From Pseudomonas sp. ANT_H12B (lineage in GTDB: Bacteria; Pseudomonadota; Gammaproteobacteria; Pseudomonadales; Pseudomonadaceae), in assembly GCF_008369325.1 (NCBI RefSeq), contig NZ_VOBI01000001.1:372001-436000 (forward strand): a stretch of 64,000 nucleotides of DNA, given 5' to 3'. Each line of letters opens with the position of its first letter. Positions within the stretch are counted from its first letter, which is position 1. This document shows, piece by piece, positions 8,241 to 16,911 of this stretch. The translations under genes and the position numbers were made by a program. Below the pieces are notes generated by a model. The model did no database searches, had not been told where the DNA came from, and was given only the letters and a program-made list of their open reading frames with translations.

Positions 8241-9403
8241 GGGGTGCAGACCAGTTCGGTCCACTTGGCGTCGCCGCAATGGTTGGCGATCACGGCCTCG
8301 ATGAAGGCCATGCCGCGCAGCCCGACCTCGATTCCGGGTACGCCGGGAGCACCGTTGCCCACGACTTCACCGCGAATGGCGTTGGCAAAATCGCCGTAGA
8401 GGTTGGCCATGGCCTCGAGATAGCCTTCGGGGTGTCCGGCGGGCAAACGCATGCGCTGACTGGCGGCCTCGCACAACCAGGGCTGGCCGACACCGGAACG
8501 CAAGATGCGCATGGGTTGATCGAGGGCGCGATGGATCAGGCTGGCGGGTTCTTCCTGACGCCACTCCAACCCGCCCTTGTCACCGTAGACGCGAATCTTC
8601 AGCGGGTTTTCTTCGCCGGCGCAGACCTGGCTGGCGATCAGCACGCCGCTTGCGCCGTCGGCCATCTTGAACAGCATCGCGGCGTCATCGTCCAGTTGAC
8701 GGCCAGCGATGTGCGTACTCAACAGGGCGCACAGGTGCTGGACGGGTTGATCCGCCACGAACTCCGCCAGGGAAAACGCATGCGTACCGATATCACCAAT
8801 GCAACCACCCAATCCGGACAGCTCGGGCCGGTCTCGCCATTCAGCCTGCTTGTTGCCCTGTCCGGCCACGTCCTGGCTGAGCCAGCCTTGCGGATACTCG
8901 ACAATCACCTTGCGCACCGCGCCGATCACCCCGCTGCGCACCATCTCGCGCGCTTGCCAGACCATCGGGTAACCCAGGTACGTGTGGGCCAGGCCATAAA
9001 GACGATTGCTGCGGCTGAGCACGCCTTTCAGCGCCAGCATCTCGGATAAATTCAGTGCCGCGGGTTTTTCGCTGAACACGTGAAAACCCGCGCTCAGTGC
9101 CTGGCTGGCAACCGGCGCGTGCAGGTGATTAGGGGTGACGATCACCACCAGTTCCATGCGCTGCTCTGCGGGTAGCAGGCGCTCCGCCTCGATCATGTGC
9201 TGCCAGTCGCTGTAGCAGCGCGAAGCGGGCAAGCCCAGCGCCGTGCCGGTGTTCTGATTGTTTTGTGGGTCTCGGCTGAACGCGCCGCACACCAGTTCAA
9301 AACGACCATCGAGCCCGGCGGCCTGACGGTGGGCCTTGGCGATAAAAGCGCCCTCGCCGCCCCCGACAAAGCCGATTCTTATTTTTTGTACTGCAACATT
9401 CAT
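8237..9403 (-). CDS. Gfo/Idh/MocA family NAD(P)-dependent sugar oxidoreductase
   Basis: The N-terminal Rossmann domain begins IRIGFVGGGEGAFIAKAHRQ, and the conserved EKPAALN motif at about residues 110-120 supplies the catalytic lysine region of the family. The C-terminal alpha/beta domain contains GGCIGDIGTHAFSLAEF, with the typical D-x-x-x-H pair. At 388 residues it is full length. It should oxidise or reduce a sugar, inositol or amino-sugar hydroxyl with NAD(P). It is the first gene of the three-gene operon, 190 bp from the divergent LacI gene. Confidence 0.9.
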   Translation of the reverse strand: MNVAVQKIRIGFVGGGEGAFIAKAHRQAAGLDGRFELVCGAFSRDPQNNQNTGTALGLPASRCYSDWQHMIEAERLLPAEQRMELVVIVTPNHLHAPVASQALSAGFHVFSEKPAALNLSEMLALKGVLSRSNRLYGLAHTYLGYPMVWQAREMVRSGVIGAVRKVIVEYPQGWLSQDVAGQGNKQAEWRDRPELSGLGGCIGDIGTHAFSLAEFVADQPVQHLCALLSTHIAGRQLDDDAAMLFKMADGASGVLIASQVCAGEENPLKIRVYGDKGGLEWRQEEPASLIHRALDQPMRILRSGVGQPWLCEAASQRMRLPAGHPEGYLEAMANLYGDFANAIRGEVVGNGAPGVPGIEVGLRGMAFIEAVIANHCGDAKWTELVCTP

Positions 9404-9452
9404 CGCAACTGTTCTCTGATTGAGGTGGTTTTCAGGCTTAAAACAGGGCCAT

Positions 9453-9470
9453 GATGTAACCGGTTACATC
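9453..9470. promoter_or_regulatory. Probable LacI-family operator
   Basis: GATGTAACCGGTTACATC is a perfect 18-bp palindrome with the central CG pair typical of LacI/GalR operators. It lies between the divergent oxidoreductase (starts 9403) and LacI-type regulator (starts 9594) genes, 50 bp from the first. By position it should let the regulator control both directions. Confidence 0.8.
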
Positions 9471-9593
9471 GTGACTGAAATTTAGGCCCAGTTGTGCGAG
9501 GTGTCAAACCCCCGATTAAAATCCACAGGCATTTCAGGGCATGGCCGACCTGCGGTAAGCTCGCCGGCCGCGCTGTTCGATAACGAGGTGGTC

Positions 9594-10598
9594 TTGTCCA
9601 ATATCCGTGAAGTAGCCCGGCTTGCCGGCGTCTCGGTGGCCACGGTGTCCAGAACACTGAAGTCGCCTGAGCGCGTGCTCCCCGACACCCGGGACAAGGT
9701 CAATGCCGCCGTGGAAAAGGCCGGTTACCGGCCGAACCTGATGGCGGTGCAGTTTCGCTCGCGCAAAACCGGCAACCTGGTGATTCTGGTGCCGGCCATC
9801 GCCAACACATTTTTCGCACGGGTCATCAGCGGCGCCCAACAGGCGGCCCAGGCGGCCGGGTACCGGCTTCTGCTGTGCGACACCCAGGGTCGCGAGGAAA
9901 TCGAACGGGAATTCGCCGAATTGGTGTACGCGCATCAGGCCGATGGCGTGATCCAGTTGCGCGCCTACGACCCTTTCGAAGCGCCCTTCCCCAGCGCCGA
10001 AATACCGCCCATCGTCAATGCCTGCGAGGTGATTCAAGGCGGCCGCCATCCCACCATCAGCCTCGATAACCGCGCGGCAGCCAAGGCCATGACCGAGCAT
10101 CTGATCGAACTGGGCCACCGCCGGATCGGCCTGATCAAAGGCCCGAAAAGCAGCCCGCTGACCCGCGATCGCGTGGCCGGTTATCAGGATGCATTGCGCC
10201 AGACCGGCATCGCGTCCGACCCCGCATTGATCTGCCACGGTGACTTCAGTTTGAAGGCAGGTCTCGACGGTGCGGCAGCGATGCTGGAGCTGCCCGACCG
10301 TCCCACCGCGCTGTTTTGCGAAAACGATGAAATGGCCATCGGCGCATTGAAACGAATCAAGCAACAGGGCTTGCGCGTACCCGAAGATATTTCACTGGTA
10401 GGTTTCGACGACATCCCCTTCGCGGCGTATTGCGACCCGCCGCTGACCACTATCGCCCAACCCGCCGAAGCTTTTGGCCAGAAAGCTGTCGAGATGTTGA
10501 TTGCCCTGATTGAGAAAAAACCGATTGCACAGCGTCATGTGGTGTTGCCGTTTGAGTTGACGTTGCGCAATAGCACGGCGGTGGCCAACGACCGTTAA
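9594..10598 (+). CDS. LacI-family transcriptional regulator of the sugar operon
   Basis: The 334-residue protein starts with the LacI HTH (NIREVARLAGVSVATVSRTL), followed by hinge helix residues and a sugar-binding periplasmic-protein-like domain (NLVILVPAIANTFFARVISG; LCHGD... and ISLVGFDDIPFA). I place the start at the TTG at 9594, preceded by GAGG at 5 nt, because family members begin right before this helix. The ATG at 9492 would add about 34 unrelated residues. The ligand is likely the sugar handled by the adjacent operon. Its 3' end overlaps the convergent DUF1801-type gene by 4 bp. Confidence 0.9.
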   Translation: MSNIREVARLAGVSVATVSRTLKSPERVLPDTRDKVNAAVEKAGYRPNLMAVQFRSRKTGNLVILVPAIANTFFARVISGAQQAAQAAGYRLLLCDTQGREEIEREFAELVYAHQADGVIQLRAYDPFEAPFPSAEIPPIVNACEVIQGGRHPTISLDNRAAAKAMTEHLIELGHRRIGLIKGPKSSPLTRDRVAGYQDALRQTGIASDPALICHGDFSLKAGLDGAAAMLELPDRPTALFCENDEMAIGALKRIKQQGLRVPEDISLVGFDDIPFAAYCDPPLTTIAQPAEAFGQKAVEMLIALIEKKPIAQRHVVLPFELTLRNSTAVANDR

Positions 10599-11005
10599 CT
10601 GCAAGCAGCCGTGTTGAGAGCCACGGCCGCGTGAATGAGCGCCTTCAATGCTTTTTCATCAATGCTGTCGCCCTCATGAACATCAATCGCACGTCGGATA
10701 TTGCCTTCCAGGCTGGAGTTGAAAAGACCCGAAGGGTCCTCCAGCGAGGCGCCCTTGGCGAACGTCATCTTCACGACACTCTTGTAGGTCTCACCGGTAC
10801 AGATGATTCCGGCGTGCGACCACACCGGCACCCCTCTCCACTTCCACTCCTCGACCACGTCGGGGTCGGCCTGCCTGATGAGCATGCGGACCCGACCGAG
10901 CGTTTCGCCCCGCCAATCATTCAGCTCCTTGATTCTCGCGTCTATCAACTCAGAGGCAGAGCTTGCCGCCCCTTCATCTTTGGAACCGGTGTTTTCCTTC
11001 TTCAT
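10595..11005 (-). CDS. DUF1801-domain protein
   Basis: From the ATG at 11005 (MKKENTG) the 136-residue protein contains LNDWRGETLGRVRMLIRQAD, then VEEWKWRGVPVWSH and ICTGETYKSVVKMTFAKGA, the pattern of the DUF1801 (YdhG-like) fold. It is soluble, and the family has no settled function. Longer starts upstream would read through a hairpin region and are not supported. It is convergent with the LacI gene, with the stops overlapping. Confidence 0.8.
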   Translation of the reverse strand: MKKENTGSKDEGAASSASELIDARIKELNDWRGETLGRVRMLIRQADPDVVEEWKWRGVPVWSHAGIICTGETYKSVVKMTFAKGASLEDPSGLFNSSLEGNIRRAIDVHEGDSIDEKALKALIHAAVALNTAACS

Positions 11006-11093
11006 GACGGTCGTCGTCCTCTTCAGGGCGATTGCTGCTCGCGCGCACTTGAGTATAGGGGCCCGCTTCGCCAATGAGCGTGGCGCCTCGGTG

Positions 11094-11123
11094 CTTGCCC
11101 TCTCCTTCACGGGAGAGGGCAAG
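11094..11123. terminator. Strong intergenic hairpin
   Basis: A perfect 12-bp stem (CTTGCCCTCTCC with GGAGAGGGCAAG) closes a 6-nt loop at 11106-11111. There is no T-tract. It lies 8 bp beyond the stop of the MHS-type transporter gene (minus strand) and upstream of the DUF1801 gene. It may be an mRNA 3'-end structure or terminator, or a dispersed repeat. Confidence 0.5.
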
Positions 11124-11131
11124 TGCCCACC

Positions 11132-12808
11132 TTATGTGTGATGAATGTCCCGGTCCTTGGTTTCCGGCAGGAAGAAGGTGCCAAGAATCGCCGTCATCAC
11201 CGCGATGACGATGGGGTACCACAGCCCATAGTAGATATCACCCGTGGCCGCGACCATGGCGAATGCCACCGTGGGCAGAAAACCGCCGAACCAGCCATTG
11301 CCGATGTGGTACGGCAGCGACATCGAGGTGTAGCGGATGCGCGCCGGGAACAGTTCCACCAGCCAGGCGGCGATCGGGCCGTAGACCATGGTCACGTAGA
11401 TCACCAGGATGGTCAGGAGCAGCAGCACCATCGGGTAGTTGGTCTTGGCCGGGTCGGCCTTCTCGGGGTAGCCAGCGTCCTTGAGCGCGGTGCCGAGGGT
11501 GGCGGTGAAGGCGTCGTTGCGGGTCTTGAAGTCGGCGGCCGGCATGCCGGTGCCTTCGAAGCTCGCGATCACCTTGTCGCCGATGCGCACCTGCGCGACC
11601 GTACCGGGCTCGGCCTTCTCGTTTTTGTAGGGTATGGCCCTCTTCGCCAGCACAGTCTTGGCGAGGTCACAGGAGCTGGTGAATTTGGCCTTGCCCACCG
11701 GGTCGAACTGGAACGAGCACTGATTGGGATCGGCGATCACCGTGACCGGGTTTTTCTCCTGCGCGATGAACACATCGGGGTTACCGTATTGGGTCAACGC
11801 ATGGAAGATCGGGAAGTAGGTCAACGCCGCGAGGATGCAGCCGGCCATGATGATCCCTTTGCGGCCGATGCGGTCGGACAGGCTGCCGAATATGACGAAG
11901 AACGGCGTGCCGATCAGCAGGGAGCCGGCAATCAACAGGTTGGCGGTCTGCGGTTCGATCTTGAGTGTTTGCAGCAGGAAGAACAGCGCATAGAACTGCC
12001 CGGTGTACCAAACCACCGCTTGGCCGGCAGTCCCGCCGAGCAACGCCATAATCACTATCTTCAGGTTGTCCCAACGGGCGAAGGATTCGGTCAGCGGCGC
12101 CTTGGAGGACTTGCCTTCAGCTTTCATTTTCAGGAACACCGGCGACTCGCTGAGTTGCAGGCGGATGTACACCGAGACGATCAGCAGCAGGATCGACAGC
12201 AGGAACGGTATCCGCCAGCCCCAGGCCTCAAAGGCTTCGGTGCCGAGGATGGTGCGGCAAGCGAGGATCACCAGCAACGAAAGGAATAGACCGAGGGTCG
12301 CGGTGGTCTGGATCCACGAGGTGAAGTAACCGCGTTTGCCTTTGGGCGCGTGCTCGGCCACGTAGGTCGCCGCCCCGCCGTACTCACCGCCCAGCGCCAG
12401 GCCTTGCAACAGGCGCAGGGTGATCAGGATGATCGGCGCTGCCACCCCGATGGTCGCGTAGCCGGGCAGAAAGCCCACTATGGCCGTCGAGATACCCATG
12501 ATGACAATGGTGATGAGGAAGGTGTGCTTTCGCCCGATCATGTCGCCCAGTCGGCCGAACACAATGGCGCCAAAGGGGCGTACGGCGAAGCCCGCGGCAA
12601 ACGCGAGCAGTGCAAAGATGAAGGACGTTGTCTCATTGACGCCGGCGAAGAAGTGCTTGGCAATGATCGCGGCGAGAGAGCCATAGAGATAGAAGTCGTA
12701 CCATTCAAACACGGTGCCCAGGGAAGAGGCGAAAATGACCTTGCGCTCCTCCTTGGTAATCCCGTGGTGGGGCGCACTGCCCGAGGTTGTGTTGTCGATT
12801 GCGGCCAT
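11132..12808 (-). CDS. MFS transporter of the metabolite:H+ symporter (MHS) family with a large insert
   Basis: The 558-residue protein has the MHS (ProP/ShiA/KgtP-like) pattern: VFEWYDFYLYGSLAA in helix 1, FGRLGDMIGRKHTF after helix 2 and GGEYGGAATYVAEHAP in helix 4. Unlike the usual ~430-residue members it carries an extra soluble stretch of about 115 residues between two late helices (roughly residues 345-460) with two cysteines (NQCSFQF, TSSCDL). I start it at 12808 (MAAIDNTTSG). It probably imports an organic acid or zwitterion. It is monocistronic, with the terminator-like hairpin just after it. Confidence 0.87.
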   Translation of the reverse strand: MAAIDNTTSGSAPHHGITKEERKVIFASSLGTVFEWYDFYLYGSLAAIIAKHFFAGVNETTSFIFALLAFAAGFAVRPFGAIVFGRLGDMIGRKHTFLITIVIMGISTAIVGFLPGYATIGVAAPIILITLRLLQGLALGGEYGGAATYVAEHAPKGKRGYFTSWIQTTATLGLFLSLLVILACRTILGTEAFEAWGWRIPFLLSILLLIVSVYIRLQLSESPVFLKMKAEGKSSKAPLTESFARWDNLKIVIMALLGGTAGQAVVWYTGQFYALFFLLQTLKIEPQTANLLIAGSLLIGTPFFVIFGSLSDRIGRKGIIMAGCILAALTYFPIFHALTQYGNPDVFIAQEKNPVTVIADPNQCSFQFDPVGKAKFTSSCDLAKTVLAKRAIPYKNEKAEPGTVAQVRIGDKVIASFEGTGMPAADFKTRNDAFTATLGTALKDAGYPEKADPAKTNYPMVLLLLTILVIYVTMVYGPIAAWLVELFPARIRYTSMSLPYHIGNGWFGGFLPTVAFAMVAATGDIYYGLWYPIVIAVMTAILGTFFLPETKDRDIHHT

Positions 12809-13272
12809 GAGTCTTCTCCGTCGTTCTTGTAATAGGCCGGAGTACCTCACTACCTCTTTGCCGCACCCAGGCCCTTGGGCTGATGTCGTCGGATTACGGA
12901 TTGCGCGAAGCATGCACACAGGCTGACGGCCTCGCATCGCTGCAAGGTTTCTTGAAGCATAATCGGCTTCGCGCAGATATCCACTCGCCACCCGCTCAAA
13001 CCCACGCAGGCGGGCCTTTGAATAGCTATTCAGGCCTGCGAAATCTCAAAAACGGCAGAAAAACCTGATGCGATGGACCGCGATTAACGCGCAGGATTTC
13101 CCGCCGCGACACCTAAAACGGTCTAATCCTTCGGGAGTGCTCAGGTCTACACTGGACCATGGGCTCCGCCAACTCAGTTCAAGGGGCCCGTCCAGCGCCT
13201 ACATTTTTTGAGGTTTCTGCACTCCCGTTCTGACAAAAGTCATTTGGCTGACTCCCGTCAAGGTACGTCGCC
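12809..13272. other. Intergenic region, no supported gene; contains a 14-bp palindrome
   Basis: These 464 bases separate the divergent MHS transporter and DUF1652 genes. Short open frames here have no ribosome site or family resemblance. A perfect palindrome TGAATAGCTATTCA (13019-13032) is flanked by GGCC on both sides, forming a possible operator or hairpin. The region presumably holds both promoters. Confidence 0.5.
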
Positions 13273-13536
13273 ATGTTATCGACACTCGAACTACGCCATC
13301 TCGTTGAACAAAGCTTCCTCCCCACCCGCTGCAAATGTACGGTCGACCCGGCAGCCGCTCTGACAGTGCGCTTTTATCAAGGCACCTCCAATCAGGAAGT
13401 TCTCACTGTCACCGGGATCCCGGTTGCACAACTCAACAGCAATTATGCAATCACGAGCCTTATCGCTGATCTGCGCTCCGACCTCGAACGTGTCACCCCG
13501 CCGGGTTCCGGCGGATTCGTTGTCAGTCCGCGCTGA
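13273..13536 (+). CDS. DUF1652 family protein
   Basis: The 87-residue protein opens MLSTLELRHLVEQSFLPTRC and contains LTVRFYQ and ANYAITSLIADLR-like segments (here SNYAITSLIADLR), the pattern of the Pseudomonas DUF1652 family. It is small and soluble. No function has been established for the family. Confidence 0.85.
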   Translation: MLSTLELRHLVEQSFLPTRCKCTVDPAAALTVRFYQGTSNQEVLTVTGIPVAQLNSNYAITSLIADLRSDLERVTPPGSGGFVVSPR

Positions 13537-13643
13537 ATACCGACGACTCTATGGTGCTTCCTGGGGCCGCTGAATCCTGTTCCGGTGGTTCCCCAGGATG
13601 ATCGTCCTGGCCTGCGCCCGCGACTATCTGCTGCGACGAAGCC

Positions 13644-13880
13644 TCACAGCGTTCTTTGGCCGTTGCCGATGCCTCTCGCATTTTCGATTGCCCAATCCAG
13701 GGCGGCCTCCATGTCCAACAGATGGGGTTTTGGATCGTGATCCTCAAGGATCGCCGAACCGTCCGGCCGGTAAACACCGATGAACATCTGCAGTGAGCCG
13801 TCCCTCAATATTTCGGCTTTGACCTCGATCTTGCATCCATTCGACAGCGTTTCCTTGTGGACCATATGGCGCTCAGTCAT
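13644..13880 (-). CDS. Small conserved hypothetical protein (78 aa)
   Basis: Starting at the ATG at 13880 (MTERHMVHKETLSNGCKIEV) the product is a compact beta-rich protein ending in a helix (DMEAALDWAIENARGIG). GAGGAG lies just upstream of the ATG. I do not recognise a named domain; small proteins of this type are common in Pseudomonas. It is convergent with the DUF1652 gene. Confidence 0.65.
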   Translation of the reverse strand: MTERHMVHKETLSNGCKIEVKAEILRDGSLQMFIGVYRPDGSAILEDHDPKPHLLDMEAALDWAIENARGIGNGQRTL

Positions 13881-14073
13881 TGTTGCACTCCTCTTGTTGT
13901 CGACGCCCGGGTAACGCCTGAATCTATTGGCCATATTAGCCCAGCGAGGCCAGCCCAAAGCGCTCATTCACGAGAAAGACAGCCCAACAGGACAGCGGCG
14001 TAATGCCACCTATACTAGAAGCCACCGCCCCCTCGGGGTCTGCATTCCCAACAATAAAAAGCAGAGGTGGAAC

Positions 14074-15837
14074 ATGGTCTGGCAGCAAATCTACGATCCG
14101 TTCGGTAACCCGGTGCTTTCCACCATCATGGCAGCAGTGCCAGTCGTGGTGATGCTGGCAGCCCTGGCGTTTTTCCATGTCAAGGCGCATCTGGCCGCAT
14201 TGATGGCCCTCGCATCTGCGCTGGTGATTGCGATCTTCGCCTTCGGCATGCCGGCGAACATGGCGGGCTCGGCCGCGCTTTACGGCGCCGCCAACGGCTT
14301 GCTGCCCATTGGCTGGATCGTGCTCAACATCATCTTCCTGCACCGACTGACGACCGAAAACGGCTCGTTCAAAGTGCTGCAAGATTCTCTGGCGCGCATC
14401 ACCGACGATCGACGCCTGCAATTGCTGCTGATTGCCTTCTGCTTCGGCGCCTTCTTCGAAGGGGCCGCCGGTTTCGGCACACCCGTGGCGGTGACCGGGG
14501 CGATTCTGATCGGGCTGGGCTTCTCGCCTCTGGCAGCGTCTGGCCTGGCGTTGATCGCCAACACCGCGCCCGTGGCGTTCGGCGCCTTGGGTACGCCGAT
14601 CATTACACTCGCCAAGGTGACCGGGCTGGACGAGATGGAACTGTCGATGATGGTCGGCCGGCAATTACCGTTCTTCTCGGTGATTGTGCCGTTCTGGTTG
14701 ATCTGGGCCTTTGCCGGCTGGCGCAAGATGCTGGAAATCTGGCCGGCGATTCTGGTGGCCGGTGTCAGCTTCGCGGTGCCGCAGTTCCTGGTGTCCAACT
14801 ACCACGGCCCGATGCTAGTGGACGTGATCGCCGCGCTGGTTTCCATGGCCTGCCTGACCGGTTTCCTCAAGGTCTGGAAGCCGGCCACCATCCATACCTC
14901 CGCAGCCCTCTCAGGTCGCGTCGACAACTCCAAAATAGCTGAGGAGCATGACGAAAAACCGGTCGCCAGCGCCACCTTTGCCAGCGATGCAAAACCTGCG
15001 GTGATGCGTGCGTGGATGCCGTGGATCATCCTCACGGTTTTCGTTTTCGCCTGGGGCACCCAGAGCTTCAAAAACATGTTCGATACCCGCCCGGCGATTG
15101 ATCCGGTCACCAACTCGGCCAAGCTCGACCCACAGGGCAAGCCGATGCGCGAAGCAAACCCGATCTTCGCCCCGGTCGTGACGTTTGGCACGATTCACCA
15201 GCAAATCGAGAAAGTCCCGCCGGTGGTGCCTACGCCGAAAACCGAGGAAGCGGTCTACAAGTTCACCTGGCTCACCAGCACCGGTAGCGGCATCCTGCTG
15301 GCGGCGATCCTCGGCGGGTTGCTGATGGGCTATTCCATCCCGCAACTGATTCACCAATACCTGCGAACGATCTGGGTCGTGCGTTACTCGCTGATCACGA
15401 TCGTCGCGATGCTCGCCCTGGGCTTCCTCACCCGATATTCGGGACTCGATGCAACGATGGGCCTGGCCTTCGCTGCGACAGGGATCTTCTACCCCATGTT
15501 CGGCACCCTCCTCGGCTGGCTCGGCGTAGCCTTGACCGGTTCGGATACGGCGTCCAACGTCCTGTTCGGCGGCTTGCAACGGGTGACCGCCGAGCAATTG
15601 GGGATCAGCCCGGTGTTGATGGCCGCTGCCAACAGCTCCGGCGGGGTCATGGGCAAGATGGTCGATGCCCAATCGATCGTGGTGGCATCCACCGCCACCC
15701 GCTGGTACGGGCATGAAGGGGAAATCCTGCGTTACGTGTTCTTCCACTCGATCATCCTGGCGATTCTGGTCGGTGGGTTGGTGACGTTGCAGGCATATGT
15801 GGCGCCGTTCAGCAGTATGGTCGTCGGCGGGCATTGA
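14074..15837 (+). CDS. glcA: Glycolate/L-lactate permease (LctP family)
   Basis: A 587-residue, highly hydrophobic LctP-family permease. Motifs include FCFGAFFEGAAGFGTPVAVT, LTGSDTASNVLFGGLQ and AANSSGGVMGKMVDAQS, all strongly conserved in LldP and GlcA. AGAGGTGG precedes the ATG at 14074. LldP and GlcA both transport glycolate, lactate and similar 2-hydroxyacids with protons. I favour GlcA because glcC and the whole glcDEFG-glcB set follow directly, but L-lactate use cannot be excluded. It is convergent with glcC, with a GC-rich hairpin between them. Confidence 0.88.
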   Translation: MVWQQIYDPFGNPVLSTIMAAVPVVVMLAALAFFHVKAHLAALMALASALVIAIFAFGMPANMAGSAALYGAANGLLPIGWIVLNIIFLHRLTTENGSFKVLQDSLARITDDRRLQLLLIAFCFGAFFEGAAGFGTPVAVTGAILIGLGFSPLAASGLALIANTAPVAFGALGTPIITLAKVTGLDEMELSMMVGRQLPFFSVIVPFWLIWAFAGWRKMLEIWPAILVAGVSFAVPQFLVSNYHGPMLVDVIAALVSMACLTGFLKVWKPATIHTSAALSGRVDNSKIAEEHDEKPVASATFASDAKPAVMRAWMPWIILTVFVFAWGTQSFKNMFDTRPAIDPVTNSAKLDPQGKPMREANPIFAPVVTFGTIHQQIEKVPPVVPTPKTEEAVYKFTWLTSTGSGILLAAILGGLLMGYSIPQLIHQYLRTIWVVRYSLITIVAMLALGFLTRYSGLDATMGLAFAATGIFYPMFGTLLGWLGVALTGSDTASNVLFGGLQRVTAEQLGISPVLMAAANSSGGVMGKMVDAQSIVVASTATRWYGHEGEILRYVFFHSIILAILVGGLVTLQAYVAPFSSMVVGGH

Positions 15838-15878
15838 TCGATAACGCCGCGCTTTCTTCCTCGTAACCCATTCACCAT

Positions 15879-15899
15879 GCCCGGGTTTACCACCCGGGC
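15879..15899. terminator. Hairpin between convergent glcA and glcC
   Basis: GCCCGGG (15879-15885) pairs with CCCGGGC (15893-15899) around a 7-nt loop, in the 74-bp gap between the two convergent stops. There is no T-tract on either strand, so it is a weak candidate bidirectional terminator. Confidence 0.45.
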
Positions 15900-15911
15900 C
15901 ATGGCGGGGTC

Positions 15912-16679
15912 TTACGCCCACCCCTCAAGCCGCAGCGTGGCCCGCACCAGCCGTTGTTCCTCGCCTTCAATTTCCTTGAGGTTCTCGCAGATGCTCTGGA
16001 TGTGTGCGATGGCCGCCTTGCGCGCCTGCTCCGGCATGCGGCCGGTCACGGCGTTGTAGAGGCGCGCATGGTGGCGGTCAATCTGCTTTTTTTGCGTTTC
16101 GCGGTGGTAGAGATTGTTGACCGAGGCAAAGACTGTGTTGAGCAGCAAGTCGGTCAGCGAGCGCAAGGTCTGCACCAGCACCGGGTTGTGCGAGGCTTCG
16201 CAGATTGCCAGGTGAAACGCATGATCGAGCCGGGCATGAGCGCAGGCATCCAGCGAACGGCTATGGGCATCGAGCAACGCCTCATAGGCGCGGGTGATCA
16301 GGACAAAATCGGCTTCCGTGCCACGCAAGGCTGCCAGGCGCGCGGACTCGCCCTCGAGCAGGCTACGGACCTCGAATAAATCGTAGAGCGTGCGTGGCTG
16401 CGAGCTGAACAAATGCATCAGCGGTGACGCGCCACCATGCCCCGAAAGATCGGCAACGAAGGAGCCCTTGCCCTGCTCCGTCTTGATAATTCCCCGGGCA
16501 CGCAGCAGTTTCAGCCCTTCGCGAAGTGCGGTGCGCGACACGCCGAGTTTTTCGGTCAGCCGGCGCTCTGAAGGCAGCAGTTGCCCGGTCTTGAGCACGC
16601 CATCCACGATCAGCCGCTCTATCCGCTCGCACACCACGTCGGCTACTTGCGGGTTACGGCCTGTTTCCACCCTTTCCAT
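15912..16679 (-). CDS. glcC: GlcC-type GntR/FCD transcriptional regulator of glycolate use
   Basis: The 255-residue protein has a GntR winged helix at about residues 8-75 (VADVVCERIERLIVDGVLK, LLPSERRLTEKLGVSRTALR) and an FCD ligand domain with FSSQPRTLYDLFEVRSLLEG, LDHAFHLAICEASHN and FASVNNLYHRETQKKQIDRH. These segments closely match E. coli GlcC as I recall it. The ATG at 16679 has a near-ideal GGAGGTTTG in front, so longer starts are rejected. It should sense glycolate and control the divergent glcDEFGB genes. One operator-like site lies just upstream of its own start and another before glcD. Confidence 0.92.
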   Translation of the reverse strand: MERVETGRNPQVADVVCERIERLIVDGVLKTGQLLPSERRLTEKLGVSRTALREGLKLLRARGIIKTEQGKGSFVADLSGHGGASPLMHLFSSQPRTLYDLFEVRSLLEGESARLAALRGTEADFVLITRAYEALLDAHSRSLDACAHARLDHAFHLAICEASHNPVLVQTLRSLTDLLLNTVFASVNNLYHRETQKKQIDRHHARLYNAVTGRMPEQARKAAIAHIQSICENLKEIEGEEQRLVRATLRLEGWA

Positions 16680-16688
16680 CAAACCTCC

Positions 16689-16705
16689 AACTGGTACGAC
16701 CAGTT
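16689..16705. promoter_or_regulatory. Probable GlcC operator 1
   Basis: AACTGGTACGACCAGTT is an inverted repeat (7-bp arms, 3-nt spacer) with the TGGT-N3-ACCA core used by FadR/PdhR/LldR-type regulators. It lies 10 bp upstream of the glcC start, suggesting autoregulation. Confidence 0.75.
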
Positions 16706-16796
16706 CCATCGCCAAAATCAGACACGTCCCCTCAAGAACTTAACCATCTGTTTTTTATGACCTTTAAACGTTTATAAAAAAAATAGCGATTAAAAA

Positions 16797-16811
16797 ACTG
16801 GTTCGACCAGT
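16797..16811. promoter_or_regulatory. Probable GlcC operator 2
   Basis: ACTGGT-TCG-ACCAGT repeats the same 6-bp arms and spacing as the site at 16689, 108 bp away and 101 bp upstream of glcD. Two matching sites in one divergent region strongly suggest regulator binding to both. Confidence 0.78.
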
Positions 16812-16911
16812 CAAACAACGCATAGACAGTAGAACGCCTCAGGCCAATGATGCAAGTGAGCAGTATCCGGATAACAGACCTCTTATAAAAACAAGCGAGT
16901 GTCGTGCACCG

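Noticed and set aside
11123..12289. Plus-strand frame of 388 codons opposite the MHS transporter
   Set aside because: The His/Gln/Glu/Arg-rich, low-hydrophobicity product matches nothing, whereas the opposite strand encodes a clear transporter.
12883..13068. 61-codon plus-strand frame in the gap before the DUF1652 gene
   Set aside because: It has no ribosome site and no recognisable pattern, and it overlaps a palindrome that looks regulatory.
14911..15921. Minus-strand frame opposite the glycolate permease
   Set aside because: Shadow of the glcA reading frame. Composition and lack of a start signal argue against it.
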